Below are positions 21,998 through 32,368 of a stretch of DNA of 64,000 nt, in pieces. Positions within the stretch are counted from its first letter, which is position 1. Every line of letters starts with the position of its first letter. The DNA lies in assembly GCF_018257795.1 (NCBI RefSeq), contig NZ_JAERJD010000003.1, positions 310,001-374,000 on the forward strand. Direction: 5' to 3'. The DNA is from Citrobacter sp. JGM124. Lineage in GTDB: Bacteria; Pseudomonadota; Gammaproteobacteria; Enterobacterales; Enterobacteriaceae. The notes below the pieces were generated by a model. The model saw only the letters and a program-made list of their open reading frames with translations. It did not search any database and was not told where the DNA came from. A program made the translations under genes and the position numbers.

Positions 21998-22753
21998 ATG
22001 AGTCTCATTTCTATCGTTACTGCTACATATAATTCTGAAAAATATATAAAAAATGTTTATTCATCAATACTAAATCAAACACATGAAAAGTGGGAATGGG
22101 TTGTAACCGATGATAATTCTACAGATGGAACAGTATCGTTACTTAACGATATTGCAAGTAAAGATTCGAGAGTTACTATTAAAATAAACAAAGAAAATTT
22201 AGGTGCTGCTCATTCTAGAAATCGTTGCCTTAAATCCATTAATGGTGAGTATGTCGCTTTTATTGATAGTGATGACCTCTGGTACCCTAATAAATTAGAA
22301 TTACAGCTTCTTTTTATGTCTAATCAAAATATTAATTTTTCATTTACCTCATATGATATCATTAATAATAATGGTATTAAAACGGGAAAAGAAATTGATA
22401 TAAAAAATAAATTATCTACATATAAATATAATGACATTCTAAAAAAGAGAGCTACTCTTGGATGTTCTACAGTTATGTTAAGAAAATCTGCGATTGATGA
22501 TCTTACTATGCCTCTATTAAGAACAGGACAAGATTATGCATTTTGGTTAAAAATATTGAAAAGTGGAGAGGAAGCACACCTTCTAAAAAAAATTCTCACA
22601 TCATATAGAATTACCCCTGGTTCAATTTCTAGAAATAAATTTAAAAAAGCAATGAGGCAATGGGAGATATATAGAGATTTAGAAGGGTTGGATTTTTATA
22701 ATTCTAGCGTGAGTTTTTTTCATTATGCATGGAGAGCAATTAAACGTATATAA
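21998..22753 (+). CDS. Glycosyltransferase family 2 protein (O-antigen)
   Basis: GT-A fold glycosyltransferase of 251 aa. It opens with SLISIVTATYNSEKYI and has VVTDDNSTDGT and the metal-binding DxD in VAFIDSDDLWYP, followed by the acceptor-side segment GQDYAFWLKIL. GGAG is not perfect, but CGGAG lies 8 bases before the ATG. Likely one of the O-unit transferases. It follows the GT4 gene by 13 bp, so they are co-transcribed. The specificity cannot be inferred from motifs. Confidence 0.9.
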   Translation: MSLISIVTATYNSEKYIKNVYSSILNQTHEKWEWVVTDDNSTDGTVSLLNDIASKDSRVTIKINKENLGAAHSRNRCLKSINGEYVAFIDSDDLWYPNKLELQLLFMSNQNINFSFTSYDIINNNGIKTGKEIDIKNKLSTYKYNDILKKRATLGCSTVMLRKSAIDDLTMPLLRTGQDYAFWLKILKSGEEAHLLKKILTSYRITPGSISRNKFKKAMRQWEIYRDLEGLDFYNSSVSFFHYAWRAIKRI

Positions 22754-22936
22754 TGACTATCTTTAAATAACTTACCACATAGTTAAAATATTTGAATTTT
22801 ATTTTAAATACCATATGTGTGATATTTTATTAAAAACCAATATTCGCATGGTTCTTAAAATATCATTTTATCTTCACTATATAATTATAAATAAATTATA
22901 ATTCTTATTTATAATGGTATGAAATGAGTGTTTTTA

Positions 22937-24058
22937 ATGAAAATAGTTTTTTTTCATAATGATAAGATCGGTGTTCACCATAATGAATTGATGGATATTC
23001 CATCATCTGGAACGGTCTTAGCTATGCTTAATTTATCGAAAGGATTGACTCTAATTGGTAATGAGGTGATTATTTTATCAAATGCTGAAACTGCTGTAAT
23101 TGATAGAATTAAATACATAAAAGCAAATGAAGAAGAAAGTATTACATGGTGTCGTGATAATGAATATGATGTTTTCATATCAGTTGGACATGCACATACT
23201 ATTCTGGATAGCATCGTTTTATTTAATAAAGGTAAAATATATCACTGGCATCATAATTATTTGAAAATTGAAAGTGTTTCTTTTTTATTAAAAAGAAAGA
23301 AGATTTCTGGTATTATTTGTGTGTCTCCCCACCACATGAGCTCGCTGTATAAGTATGGTTTTGATTCTAAATATAATTATGTAAGAAATTCGTTAGATTT
23401 CGAACTTCTAGAAAAAATAAAGATTTCAGATAATTCTCGTAGTGGTATATGTTACGTTGGGAATGTCTCCGTTGAAAAAGGATTTTATGAAGTAATAAAT
23501 GCATATTACGATTACTATATAAATGGAGGAAGGGAACCATTACATATATATGGGAGTACGAATTTATATGAACAAAATAAATCTGAAGTTAAAACTGATG
23601 ATTTTCCAGATTTCATTATTAGAAAAATCAATGAATTGAAAAAAAATAATACTATTATCTTTCATGGTAAAAAACCAAGGAAAGTGATTTATGAGGAATT
23701 GCAAAAAAGGAAATTATTGTTGTGTGGTTTAAATAAATATGGTGCTGCAGAATCTGCTGGTATGGGAATGATAGAAGCTCAATATTTTGGTTGTGATGTT
23801 CTTACATACAATCGGGGTGGTCAGCGAGATTCAGTAGAGAATAAAAATAGTGTTATAAGAATTAGGTCTAATGTATCATACGAAATAGAAAGGTCTCTCA
23901 AAAACTATTCTCCTCGTATTATGTCAATGACTTTTCGTGAACGTTATGATATGGAAAAAATAGCATTGGAATGGATTAAGATTTTCAATAAAAAACATTC
24001 TTTTAATAAACATATTAATGCTATTAGTGATCGTATGCATGGAGTCTTTTTTAAATGA
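22937..24058 (+). CDS. GT-B type glycosyltransferase (O-antigen)
   Basis: 373 aa from ATG 22937 (an in-frame GTG at 22928 is the alternative). N-terminus MKIVFFHNDKIGVHHNELM; the middle has IICVSPHHMSSLYKYGF, and the donor half has CYVGNVSVEKGFYEVINAY, typical of GT4-like enzymes. The usual E-x7-E region is replaced by AAESAGMGMIEAQYFGCDV, a looser version with ESAGMGMIE. This supports a glycosyltransferase but not a closely known subfamily. It is preceded by 183 bp of AT-rich non-coding DNA. The stop overlaps the wzy start (ATGA). Confidence 0.75.
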   Translation: MKIVFFHNDKIGVHHNELMDIPSSGTVLAMLNLSKGLTLIGNEVIILSNAETAVIDRIKYIKANEEESITWCRDNEYDVFISVGHAHTILDSIVLFNKGKIYHWHHNYLKIESVSFLLKRKKISGIICVSPHHMSSLYKYGFDSKYNYVRNSLDFELLEKIKISDNSRSGICYVGNVSVEKGFYEVINAYYDYYINGGREPLHIYGSTNLYEQNKSEVKTDDFPDFIIRKINELKKNNTIIFHGKKPRKVIYEELQKRKLLLCGLNKYGAAESAGMGMIEAQYFGCDVLTYNRGGQRDSVENKNSVIRIRSNVSYEIERSLKNYSPRIMSMTFRERYDMEKIALEWIKIFNKKHSFNKHINAISDRMHGVFFK

Positions 24059-25263
24059 GTGAAGAGATTTCTAACGTGCAAAAAAAAATCATGAGTATAT
24101 TTTTATTACTTGTGTTTTTTTTTCCAGTTAATTACTTTTATCTATATCATATTGTCGTAATCATCCCACTTGCAATTCTATTATTAGGCTCTAAAATCAG
24201 GTTGAGCAATGCATTAATAGTATTATCTTTGTTTATTTTTTATTGGTTAATTGGAACATCAATTCGTTTCATTATTCAAGGAGATAATCTTCGCGATTTT
24301 TTTGAAATTTTCAGATATGTTCCTCTATTGTTTATATTAATGCTAGCACCAAAATTTAGGCAGGCTGGTAGTATTTCCTTTAATGTTATTATTTTTTATC
24401 TTATTTCAAATTTTGTAGTAAGTCTCTTCCAGTATCTATTCAAAGAATCGTCTGTTCTAGTGCAGATAATTGGCTATATTTTTAATTCACCGGTCCATTT
24501 TCAAGAGTCATTATTACTGAATTCACGAGCCCTTGGGTTCTCTATGGGCCCAAATAGTAATGCAGTAATATCTCTACTCTGTGTAATATTTATTTTTTTT
24601 AGATATGAAGTAACTGGTTTCTTTACTAGAATTTTAAAAATAGCAGCCTTACTCTGCGGTTTTTTTACTATTTTACTTACACAGTCACAGACTGGATTAG
24701 TTACATTAGGTGTTATTATAACATATATAATAATAATGCTCGTTATACGAAAACCATCTAAGCTAATATTGCCAGCCAGTATATTTGGGTTATTTTTAGT
24801 AATATTCCTTACAAATAGTAATATTTTAAACGATTTGAGTCGCAAAGATGGTGGGTTATATTACTTATCGACCCTTTTTGAACAAGGAACAGATAGAGGG
24901 TCGTATCAATTAAGAGTTGAAAAAAGAGATCAGATGATCACTCGTGCCCTAAATAGCCCATTATATGCAGCCATTGGATGGGGGAAAGATTATTTTGGTG
25001 ATGATACCTCAGCTACTGATAATGAACATTTATATATAGGACTAGTATATGGGCCACTTATTTGGCTACTACTGTTAGTATATGGTTTTTATTATGGGGT
25101 GAAATATTCTATGTTTTTTATAAAAACAGGGGATTTAAAAACGCTGTTTACTCCAGTTCTTATTTTAAGTTGGGTTGTATTCGCTCTTCCTGCTTCTTTT
25201 ATAACTTATCCTGAATCGCTAATTCTTGGAGCTTTATTCTTAAACTATGGCTATAAACAATAA
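24055..25263 (+). CDS. wzy: Wzy-type O-antigen polymerase
   Basis: Polytopic inner-membrane protein of 402 aa with about ten to twelve hydrophobic helices and a larger periplasmic loop after residue 250 (the region around SRKDGGLYYLSTLFEQG). This is the architecture of Wzy polymerases, which join O-units block-wise in the periplasm. RFRYVPLLFILMLAP-like and TQSQTGLVTLGVIIT stretches resemble the Wzy/O-antigen ligase superfamily. Wzy sequences are very divergent, so the call rests mainly on topology and on lying next to a Wzx. ATGA overlap with the previous gene; 17-bp overlap with wzx. Confidence 0.8.
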   Translation: MSEEISNVQKKIMSIFLLLVFFFPVNYFYLYHIVVIIPLAILLLGSKIRLSNALIVLSLFIFYWLIGTSIRFIIQGDNLRDFFEIFRYVPLLFILMLAPKFRQAGSISFNVIIFYLISNFVVSLFQYLFKESSVLVQIIGYIFNSPVHFQESLLLNSRALGFSMGPNSNAVISLLCVIFIFFRYEVTGFFTRILKIAALLCGFFTILLTQSQTGLVTLGVIITYIIIMLVIRKPSKLILPASIFGLFLVIFLTNSNILNDLSRKDGGLYYLSTLFEQGTDRGSYQLRVEKRDQMITRALNSPLYAAIGWGKDYFGDDTSATDNEHLYIGLVYGPLIWLLLLVYGFYYGVKYSMFFIKTGDLKTLFTPVLILSWVVFALPASFITYPESLILGALFLNYGYKQ

Positions 25264-26476
25264 ACTAATTTCATATTTAAGTGGGAATCTTGGTGTTTTT
25301 TCAATAAGATTTTTTTATTTTATTTTATTAACATTCTTCTTAGATACTGAAGAATTAGCTGAGTTTACAACATCTATTTCGATTAGTGCAATACTCTTGA
25401 GTATATGTACATATGGGAATTATAATTTGTTTATGCGGCGAAATTCTCAGGGTGAATTAAAAGAATCAGTCTTGGGTGAATATATTGTTAATTCTTTTTT
25501 AGCATTGATATTTTTTTCTATCATTCTATATTCATTGTCACTATCATTTGATTCTATATTAAATATAAGCACTAAAGTTTTGTTGGTGATATTTATTGGT
25601 GAGTTTTTTTTCACTTCTATTCCTTCATTATTTAAGGCGTACGCACTTTCTGCATATGATAATAATATTTTTGTAGATGCACTGACAAATATAGTAACAG
25701 CTATTCTTTTACTATTAACTGCATGTTCTATGTTTTTCTTTAAAGATAAAATTGATCTATATAGATTTTGGTTATTTTCATACCCAATAGTAGGATTGTT
25801 GTCATTTTTTCTTAGGGTGTTTTTATGGAGGGGAAAAATTAGGTTGCCGTCAATAAAAATGATTCCTCTAGCTTTGAGAATGCAATTTTCTTCTGGTCAT
25901 AGCTTTATGGTTTCTGCTGTTTTTAGAAATGGTTATTTGAACCTTGATAGAATTTTAATTCTGAATATTCTCGGGCCACAAATTGCAGGGTATTATGCAA
26001 TTTCTTTTAGATTCTTCAATGTATTTTTAATGATGTTAAATAGTTTTTCTGGTGTTAAAGAGGCTCGGCTATATCAGATAGCTGAAGAATCATTAATAAA
26101 ATTATATGAAGAAGTTAAATTAATAAACCATGAAACCATAAAATATTTAATCTACTCGATCCCAATCTGGGGCGCTGTAGCAATAGGCATATATATATCT
26201 TATCCGAAGGAGTGCTTTTATATTTTCATTTGCTTATTCTTTCTATGTCCATTTCAGTTGCTAACATTCACTTTTTTAAATGTATTAAATAGTTCTGGAT
26301 TTGAAAACCAAAGACTTTTCTATATGCTTTTAGGTTCTATTATAGCTTCTTTAATTTCTATATTCATGGCAAGTTATTTATCATGGCTGGCAATTATTTT
26401 GGGTTCAATTGCATCTAGTTTGACAGTGTTATGTCTAGCGAAATTGACTTTATATAAAAGGATTAATAATGAATAA
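25247..26476 (+). CDS. wzx: Wzx-type O-unit flippase
   Basis: Polytopic membrane protein of 409 aa with roughly twelve helices, of the polysaccharide transporter/MATE-like flippase group. It moves undecaprenyl-pyrophosphate-linked O-units across the inner membrane. Features include the charged SGHSFMVSAVFRNGYLNLDR segment followed by ILILNILGPQIAGYYAISFR, typical of Wzx where a conserved arginine/aspartate pair precedes a G-x-Y-helix. It overlaps wzy at its start and the next gene at its end (8 bp). Very AT-rich. Confidence 0.83.
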   Translation: MAINNKLISYLSGNLGVFSIRFFYFILLTFFLDTEELAEFTTSISISAILLSICTYGNYNLFMRRNSQGELKESVLGEYIVNSFLALIFFSIILYSLSLSFDSILNISTKVLLVIFIGEFFFTSIPSLFKAYALSAYDNNIFVDALTNIVTAILLLLTACSMFFFKDKIDLYRFWLFSYPIVGLLSFFLRVFLWRGKIRLPSIKMIPLALRMQFSSGHSFMVSAVFRNGYLNLDRILILNILGPQIAGYYAISFRFFNVFLMMLNSFSGVKEARLYQIAEESLIKLYEEVKLINHETIKYLIYSIPIWGAVAIGIYISYPKECFYIFICLFFLCPFQLLTFTFLNVLNSSGFENQRLFYMLLGSIIASLISIFMASYLSWLAIILGSIASSLTVLCLAKLTLYKRINNE

Positions 26477-27251
26477 ATATATCATAGGGAGTGGATGGTG
26501 GTGTGGTGAAAATGTTGGAAGAAATACTAATGGTGATGATATCATACGCGGTAAGGATTTCCACAAGTTATGGTACAATAGTATAATTCAAAACACTAAC
26601 CCACAAAAAATATTAATAGTTGATAGTAATTCACCAGTAAAGCCTGAATTAAATTTGAATGATGGTAGGATTGAATTTATATCTTTCAATACAAATCTGG
26701 GTCATTCAACTAAAATGGGACTGAGCAATAAATTTTGTGGCTGGAGTGCATCAGTTTTATTAGCTTTGCAGTATGCATACCTTTGTGATACTGAATATTT
26801 TGTTTATGTAGAACAGGACGTTCTCTTAGCTGGAGGGGGGATTGTTGATTCTTTAATAGCAGAAATGAAGAAAAACAATAAGAAATATATTTTCGGTTCG
26901 CCAGGAAATACGCCTCAACCACTGCAACAATCTTTTTTTATTATAAAAAAAGAATTTATTCCTGAGTTTATTTGTGCGCTTCATAATATAAAATATTCAG
27001 ATCAAGATATTGGCCCTGAGTATAAGTTTGCTATTGCAGTAGATCCTATAGCAAGATTCCTTCCAAAAGCTTTGTTTTTAAATAGATATTTTAGGTATCT
27101 TTACAGAAAACTGGTATCAATAAACTTTATGAGTATCGGGTATGGACGAATACGACCATTTAATTTGGATGATGATTTCCTCTATTTTCAACATGGTTCT
27201 ATTGAAGAGGTTAATTCATATGAAAATAAATTCATCAAGAAGATGAAATGA
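26469..27251 (+). CDS. Putative GT-A type glycosyltransferase, last gene of the O-antigen block
   Basis: 260 aa, not matched to a named family by eye. It has a GT-A-like flow: a segment ILIVDSNSPVKPEL, then ISFNTNLGHSTKMGLSNKFCGW, then AYLCDTEYFVYVEQDVLLAGG, where EQD would take the place of a DxD nucleotide-sugar/metal site, and later VDPIARFLPKALFLNRYFRY. There are no long membrane helices. It overlaps wzx by 8 bp, so it belongs to the same transcript. The nearest idea is a glycosyltransferase, possibly GT2-like; a modifying enzyme is not excluded. Confidence 0.6.
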   Translation: MNKYIIGSGWWCGENVGRNTNGDDIIRGKDFHKLWYNSIIQNTNPQKILIVDSNSPVKPELNLNDGRIEFISFNTNLGHSTKMGLSNKFCGWSASVLLALQYAYLCDTEYFVYVEQDVLLAGGGIVDSLIAEMKKNNKKYIFGSPGNTPQPLQQSFFIIKKEFIPEFICALHNIKYSDQDIGPEYKFAIAVDPIARFLPKALFLNRYFRYLYRKLVSINFMSIGYGRIRPFNLDDDFLYFQHGSIEEVNSYENKFIKKMK

Positions 27252-27486
27252 ACTTATTAAATTAATATAATCTTTGATGTGTTTTATTATTCTTTAGTGA
27301 GAATATAACCAAAAGTATATAACTATGATTTTTCAGAATAAAGCTATCATAACATTTAATAGCAAATAGATTGTAGTGAAAAATTACGTTAGATAAATAT
27401 TTTTCACTATGAAAATATAGTATATGATGGTAATTATAAATTTTCTCATTTACATAAGTTAAGCTATCACCTGACAGGAGTAAAGA

Positions 27487-28899
27487 ATGTCCAAGCAACA
27501 AATCGGCGTTGTCGGTATGGCCGTTATGGGGCGCAACCTGGCGCTTAATATCGAAAGCCGTGGCTATACTGTGTCCATCTTTAACCGTTCCAGCGACAAG
27601 ACTGAAGAAGTCGTGGCAGAGAACCCAGGTAAAAAGCTGGTTCCTTACTATACCGTTAAAGAGTTTGTTGAGTCCCTGGAGACCCCACGTCGTATTCTGC
27701 TGATGGTCAAAGCCGGTGCAGGGACGGACAGTGCCATCGACTCCCTGAAGCCTTACCTTGAAAAAGGCGATATTATTATCGATGGCGGGAATACCTTCTT
27801 CCAGGACACCATACGTCGTAACCGTGAACTGTCTGCGGAAGGGTTTAACTTTATCGGCACTGGTGTTTCCGGTGGTGAAGAGGGGGCATTAAAAGGCCCA
27901 TCCATTATGCCTGGCGGGCAGAAACATGCCTATGAGCTGGTCGCCCCTATCCTGACCAAAATTGCCGCCGTGGCGGAAGACGGCGAGCCTTGTGTGACCT
28001 ATATCGGTCCTGACGGTGCCGGCCACTATGTGAAGATGGTGCATAACGGTATTGAGTACGGGGATATGCAGCTGATTGCGGAAGCCTACTCCCTGCTTAA
28101 ACACGGCCTGGGCCTGTCTAATGAAGAACTGGCCACCACCTTTACTGAGTGGAACCAGGGCGAGCTCAGTAGCTACCTGATTGATATCACCAAAGATATC
28201 TTCACCAAAAAAGATGAAGAAGGTAAATACCTGGTTGATGTGATCCTCGATGAGGCGGCTAACAAAGGCACCGGTAAGTGGACCAGCCAAAGCGCCCTTG
28301 ACCTGGGGGAACCCCTGTCACTGATCACGGAATCCGTTTTTGCCCGTTATATTTCTTCCCTGAAAGATCAGCGTGTGGCAGCCTCTAAAGTACTGACTGG
28401 CCCACAGGTTAATGCCTTCGCCGGCGACAAAGCTGAATTTAGTGAGAAGGTGCGTCGCGCCCTTTACCTGGGTAAAATCGTCTCTTACGCTCAGGGCTTC
28501 TCTCAGCTGCGTGCCGCTTCTGAGGAGCATAACTGGGATCTGAACTACGGCGAAATTGCGAAGATCTTCCGCGAGGGTTGCATTATTCGTGCCCAGTTCC
28601 TGCAGAAGATTACCGACGCCTATGCCGCTAACCCGGCCATCGCCAACCTGCTGCTGGCCCCTTATTTTAAAAATATCGCGGATGAATACCAGCAAGCCCT
28701 GCGCGATGTGGTGGCCTACGCCGTACAGAATGGTATCCCGGTGCCGACCTTTGCCGCCGCCATTACCTATTACGACAGCTACCGTGCCGCAGTGCTGCCG
28801 GCTAACCTGATCCAGGCCCAGCGTGACTACTTTGGTGCCCATACTTATAAGCGTACAGATAAAGAAGGTGTGTTCCACACCGAGTGGCTGCAAGACTAA
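27487..28899 (+). CDS. gnd: 6-phosphogluconate dehydrogenase, decarboxylating
   Basis: Pentose phosphate pathway enzyme: 6-phosphogluconate plus NADP to ribulose-5-phosphate, CO2 and NADPH. It is 470 aa. The N-terminal Rossmann motif is [16 protein letters not shown] and the substrate signature [12 protein letters not shown]; the catalytic lysine lies in [19 protein letters not shown] content rises sharply at this gene compared with the O-antigen block just before, marking the right border of the cassette. Good Shine-Dalgarno (CAGGAG). A strong terminator follows. Confidence 0.98.
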   Translation: MSKQQIGVVGMAVMGRNLALNIESRGYTVSIFNRSSDKTEEVVAENPGKKLVPYYTVKEFVESLETPRRILLMVKAGAGTDSAIDSLKPYLEKGDIIIDGGNTFFQDTIRRNRELSAEGFNFIGTGVSGGEEGALKGPSIMPGGQKHAYELVAPILTKIAAVAEDGEPCVTYIGPDGAGHYVKMVHNGIEYGDMQLIAEAYSLLKHGLGLSNEELATTFTEWNQGELSSYLIDITKDIFTKKDEEGKYLVDVILDEAANKGTGKWTSQSALDLGEPLSLITESVFARYISSLKDQRVAASKVLTGPQVNAFAGDKAEFSEKVRRALYLGKIVSYAQGFSQLRAASEEHNWDLNYGEIAKIFREGCIIRAQFLQKITDAYAANPAIANLLLAPYFKNIADEYQQALRDVVAYAVQNGIPVPTFAAAITYYDSYRAAVLPANLIQAQRDYFGAHTYKRTDKEGVFHTEWLQD

Positions 28900-28932
28900 G
28901 CCAACTTACTGATACGGCATCTTTTTACTTGT

Positions 28933-28963
28933 AAACCAGTGGGGTTTCCTCACTGGTTTTTTG
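28933..28963 (+). terminator. gnd terminator
   Basis: AAACCAGTG (28933-28941) pairs with CACTGGTTT (28951-28959) around a 9-base loop, followed by T residues. It lies 33 bp after the gnd stop. Confidence 0.88.
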
Positions 28964-29042
28964 TTATTATATGCCGAAAAGTTTATGTCAGATAACTGCT
29001 ATCATCAGCTGGCAGGATAAACGGTTAAGGGTCAAAGGCAGT

Positions 29043-30125
29043 ATGAAAATTATTGTAACGGGTGGGGCCGGGTTTATCGGTTCTGCGGTGGTTCGCTACC
29101 TGATTAATGATACGCCAGATGAAGTTCTGGTTGTCGATAAACTGACTTACGCCGGTAATCTTGAGTCACTGCTCCCGGTTGCTGAAAACAAGCGTTATTC
29201 ATTTCAGCAGGCTGATATTTGTGACAGGCCCATGCTTGACAATATTTTTCAACGTTTTCAGCCAGATGCAGTAATGCATCTGGCCGCTGAAAGCCATGTG
29301 GACCGATCTATTGATGGTCCTGCTGCTTTTATCGAAACCAATATTCTTGGGACGTATACCTTGCTTGAGGCTGCCCGTGGTTACTGGAACGGGCTTAACG
29401 ATAAGCAGCGGTTTCGTTTCCATCATATTTCTACTGATGAAGTCTATGGCGACCTTGACCAGAGTAGTGCGTTGTTTACGGAAAGTACTCCCTATGACCC
29501 TAGCAGCCCTTACTCTGCTTCAAAAGCGGCCAGTGATCATTTAGTTCGAGCCTGGGCCCGAACTTACGGTTTCCCTGTTCTGGTCACTAACTGTTCCAAT
29601 AATTATGGCCCTTATCACTTTCCTGAAAAACTGATCCCACTGATTATTCTGAATGCCCTGGAAGGGAAGCCGTTACCGGTTTACGGTGACGGCGGACAAG
29701 TGCGCGACTGGTTATATGTTGAAGACCATGCCCGAGCACTCTATAGGGTGCTGACCAGGGGGCAAACAGGGGAGACCTATAATATTGGTGGGCATAATGA
29801 ACGTAAAAATATTGATGTTGTGCATACCATCTGCCATTTGCTGGATGACATTATTACGGATAAGCCTGTTGGTATCACGCAGTTTGAACAGTTAATAACC
29901 TTTGTGGCCGATCGGCCAGGGCACGATCAGCGGTATGCGATTGATGCCAGTAAAATTGAGCGTGAACTGGGCTGGACCCCTCAGGAAACATTCGAGTCAG
30001 GCATTAGAAAAACGGTAGAATGGTATCTGGATAACCCATCATGGTGGCAAAGAATTAAAGACGGCTCTTATGCTCGCGAACGCCAGGGGTTAGCATCTGA
30101 ATATTATGTGAAGGATATAATATGA
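29043..30125 (+). CDS. rmlB: dTDP-glucose 4,6-dehydratase
   Basis: Converts dTDP-glucose to dTDP-4-keto-6-deoxy-D-glucose. The product is a 360-aa extended short-chain dehydrogenase, family length. NAD-binding TGGAGFIGS at the start, [12 protein letters not shown], and the catalytic Y-x3-K in [10 protein letters not shown]. The ATG at 29043 ([11 protein letters not shown]) is the family start; an upstream open stretch from 28971 overlaps the leader and is not coding. Overlaps rmlA by ATGA. In this locus rmlC and rmlD, needed to finish dTDP-rhamnose, are missing. Confidence 0.96.
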   Translation: MKIIVTGGAGFIGSAVVRYLINDTPDEVLVVDKLTYAGNLESLLPVAENKRYSFQQADICDRPMLDNIFQRFQPDAVMHLAAESHVDRSIDGPAAFIETNILGTYTLLEAARGYWNGLNDKQRFRFHHISTDEVYGDLDQSSALFTESTPYDPSSPYSASKAASDHLVRAWARTYGFPVLVTNCSNNYGPYHFPEKLIPLIILNALEGKPLPVYGDGGQVRDWLYVEDHARALYRVLTRGQTGETYNIGGHNERKNIDVVHTICHLLDDIITDKPVGITQFEQLITFVADRPGHDQRYAIDASKIERELGWTPQETFESGIRKTVEWYLDNPSWWQRIKDGSYARERQGLASEYYVKDII

Positions 30126-31000
30126 AAGGCATTGTTCTTGCTGGTGGCTCAGGTACCCGGCTTTACCCTATTACTAAAGGGGTTTCCAAGCAGCTACTGC
30201 CGATTTATGACAAGCCGATGATCTATTATCCCCTCTCGGTGCTGATGCTGGCGGGGGTTCGGGAAATATTATTGATCACGACACCGGATGATTTACCTTC
30301 TTTTCAGCGTCTTCTGGGGGATGGTAGTCATTTAGGCATTCAATTAAGTTATCAGATACAACCCCGGCCAGAAGGTCTGGCACAGGCTTTTATTATTGGT
30401 GAGGAGTTCATCAATGGCGGGCCTTGTGCCCTGGTTTTAGGTGACAATATTTTCTTTGGTCAGGGATTTGGTGGCAAGCTTGAAATGGTCGCGCAGCGAA
30501 CCAAAGGGGCTTCAGTTTTCGGTTATCAGGTTATGTCACCCGAGCGTTTTGGGGTAGTTGAGTTTGATGATAACTACCGTGCGCTATCGATAGAAGAAAA
30601 ACCCCTCAAACCTAAATCTAATTGGGCTGTGACTGGGCTTTATTTTTACGATAATCAAGTGACGGATTTAGCTCGTCAGGTTAAACCTTCCCACCGTAAC
30701 GAACTGGAAATTACCAGCATCAATCAAATGTATCTGGAGATGAATCAGTTAAATGTGGAATTACTGGGGCGGGGGTTTGCCTGGCTTGATACAGGCACCC
30801 ATGACAGTTTGATCGAAGCTTCACAGTTTGTTCATACCATAGAAAAACGACAGGGTTTTAAAGTCGCTTGTCTGGAAGAGATAGCCTTCCGTAAAGGGTG
30901 GTTAACGGCAGAGCAAGTGAAAGAAAGCGCAGCCCAGATGGAAAAAACGGCTTACGGGCAGTATCTGCTGCAGTTAATTGGCGCCTCGCGTGCTGTATAA
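30122..31000 (+). CDS. rmlA: Glucose-1-phosphate thymidylyltransferase
   Basis: Makes dTDP-glucose from glucose-1-phosphate and dTTP, feeding RmlB. It is 292 aa and begins [20 protein letters not shown], with the nucleotidyl-transfer loop GGSGTRL, then [18 protein letters not shown] and [11 protein letters not shown]. It is translationally coupled to rmlB. Only 79 bp separate it from ugd, with no sign of rmlD or rmlC, which usually follow in gnd-rmlBADC-ugd arrangements of relatives such as Klebsiella. Confidence 0.96.
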   Translation: MKGIVLAGGSGTRLYPITKGVSKQLLPIYDKPMIYYPLSVLMLAGVREILLITTPDDLPSFQRLLGDGSHLGIQLSYQIQPRPEGLAQAFIIGEEFINGGPCALVLGDNIFFGQGFGGKLEMVAQRTKGASVFGYQVMSPERFGVVEFDDNYRALSIEEKPLKPKSNWAVTGLYFYDNQVTDLARQVKPSHRNELEITSINQMYLEMNQLNVELLGRGFAWLDTGTHDSLIEASQFVHTIEKRQGFKVACLEEIAFRKGWLTAEQVKESAAQMEKTAYGQYLLQLIGASRAV

Positions 31001-31079
31001 CCCCCGTCTGCGAGCTTAACAGAAAGTGAAATAATTACCCTGAGTTATTCCAGGGGCCGAACCAAGAGAAGTGAACTGA

Positions 31080-32246
31080 ATGAAAATTGCTATTGCCGGA
31101 ACCGGTTACGTTGGGCTTTCCAACGGGATTTTAATTGCCCAGCACCACGAAGTGGTGGCGCTGGATATTGTCCAGGCGAAGGTGGATCTGCTTAATAATA
31201 AGCGTTCCCCTATTGCGGATAAGGAAATTGAGTCTTATTTAGCCAATAAGCCGCTGAATTTTCGTGCTACTACCAATAAAGAAGAGGCGTACCAGGGAGC
31301 GGACTATGTGATTATTGCCACCCCCACTGACTACGACCCCAGGACTAACTACTTTAATACCACCAGTGTGGAGTCCGTGATTAAAGATGTGTTAGCCATT
31401 AACCCCGCGGCGGTGATGGTGATTAAATCCACCATTCCGGTGGGGTTTACTCAGGGAATAAAAGCACAGCTGGGCATTGATAATCTGTTTTTCTCGCCGG
31501 AGTTTTTACGGGAAGGGCGGGCACTTTACGACAATCTGCACCCTTCACGTATTGTGATTGGTGAGCGTTCAGCCCGTGCGGAACGTTTTGCCGCCTTGTT
31601 GCAGGAAGGGGCAATTAAAGAAAATATTGATGTGCTGTTTACTGACTCTACCGAAGCGGAAGCCATTAAACTGTTTGCCAATACCTACCTGGCCATGCGC
31701 GTGGCCTACTTTAACGAGCTGGACAGCTACGCAGAAAGCCTCGGGCTGAATACCAAACAAATTATTCAGGGCGTCTGCCTGGATCCGCGCATTGGGGACC
31801 ACTATAACAACCCTTCTTTTGGTTATGGTGGTTATTGCTTGCCGAAGGATACCAAGCAGCTGCTGGCCAACTACCAGTCCGTGCCCAACAACCTGATTTC
31901 CGCGATTGTGGATGCGAACCGCACCCGCAAAGACTTTATTGCGGACTCGATCCTCGCCCGTAAACCCAAAGTGGTGGGGGTGTATCGGTTAATTATGAAA
32001 ACCGATTCCGATAACTTCCGTGCTTCTTCCATTCAGGGCATCATGAAGCGGATCAAGGCCAAAGGGGTGCAGGTCATTATTTATGAACCCGTGATGGAGG
32101 AAGAAGAGTTTTTCCACTCCAAAGTGCTGCGTGACCTGGAAGCATTCAAGCAGCAGTCTGATGTGATCATTTCCAACCGTATGTCAGACGAATTGCGGGA
32201 TGTGGCGGATAAGGTGTATACCCGGGATCTGTTTGGCAATGACTGA
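31080..32246 (+). CDS. ugd: UDP-glucose 6-dehydrogenase
   Basis: Oxidises UDP-glucose to UDP-glucuronic acid with two NAD. It is 388 aa, the usual enteric length. NAD-binding [17 protein letters not shown] at the N-terminus and the catalytic cysteine in [15 protein letters not shown] are intact. UDP-GlcA feeds colanic acid, lipid A aminoarabinose and, through the neighbouring Uge, UDP-galacturonate. In enteric bacteria ugd is regulated by PhoP, RcsB and PmrA; I did not identify those sites in the 79-bp gap upstream. Confidence 0.96.
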   Translation: MKIAIAGTGYVGLSNGILIAQHHEVVALDIVQAKVDLLNNKRSPIADKEIESYLANKPLNFRATTNKEEAYQGADYVIIATPTDYDPRTNYFNTTSVESVIKDVLAINPAAVMVIKSTIPVGFTQGIKAQLGIDNLFFSPEFLREGRALYDNLHPSRIVIGERSARAERFAALLQEGAIKENIDVLFTDSTEAEAIKLFANTYLAMRVAYFNELDSYAESLGLNTKQIIQGVCLDPRIGDHYNNPSFGYGGYCLPKDTKQLLANYQSVPNNLISAIVDANRTRKDFIADSILARKPKVVGVYRLIMKTDSDNFRASSIQGIMKRIKAKGVQVIIYEPVMEEEEFFHSKVLRDLEAFKQQSDVIISNRMSDELRDVADKVYTRDLFGND

Positions 32247-32368
32247 GTCTGTGTAAATCAATCAGCGGTATACCGTACTGGGGATACCGCGTCAGGTTTA
32301 CATATTTGGGGTTATCGCCATGCGTCCTGCATGAGTTTATCCCCGCAATGTTTATTCCCCGGTTCGCA

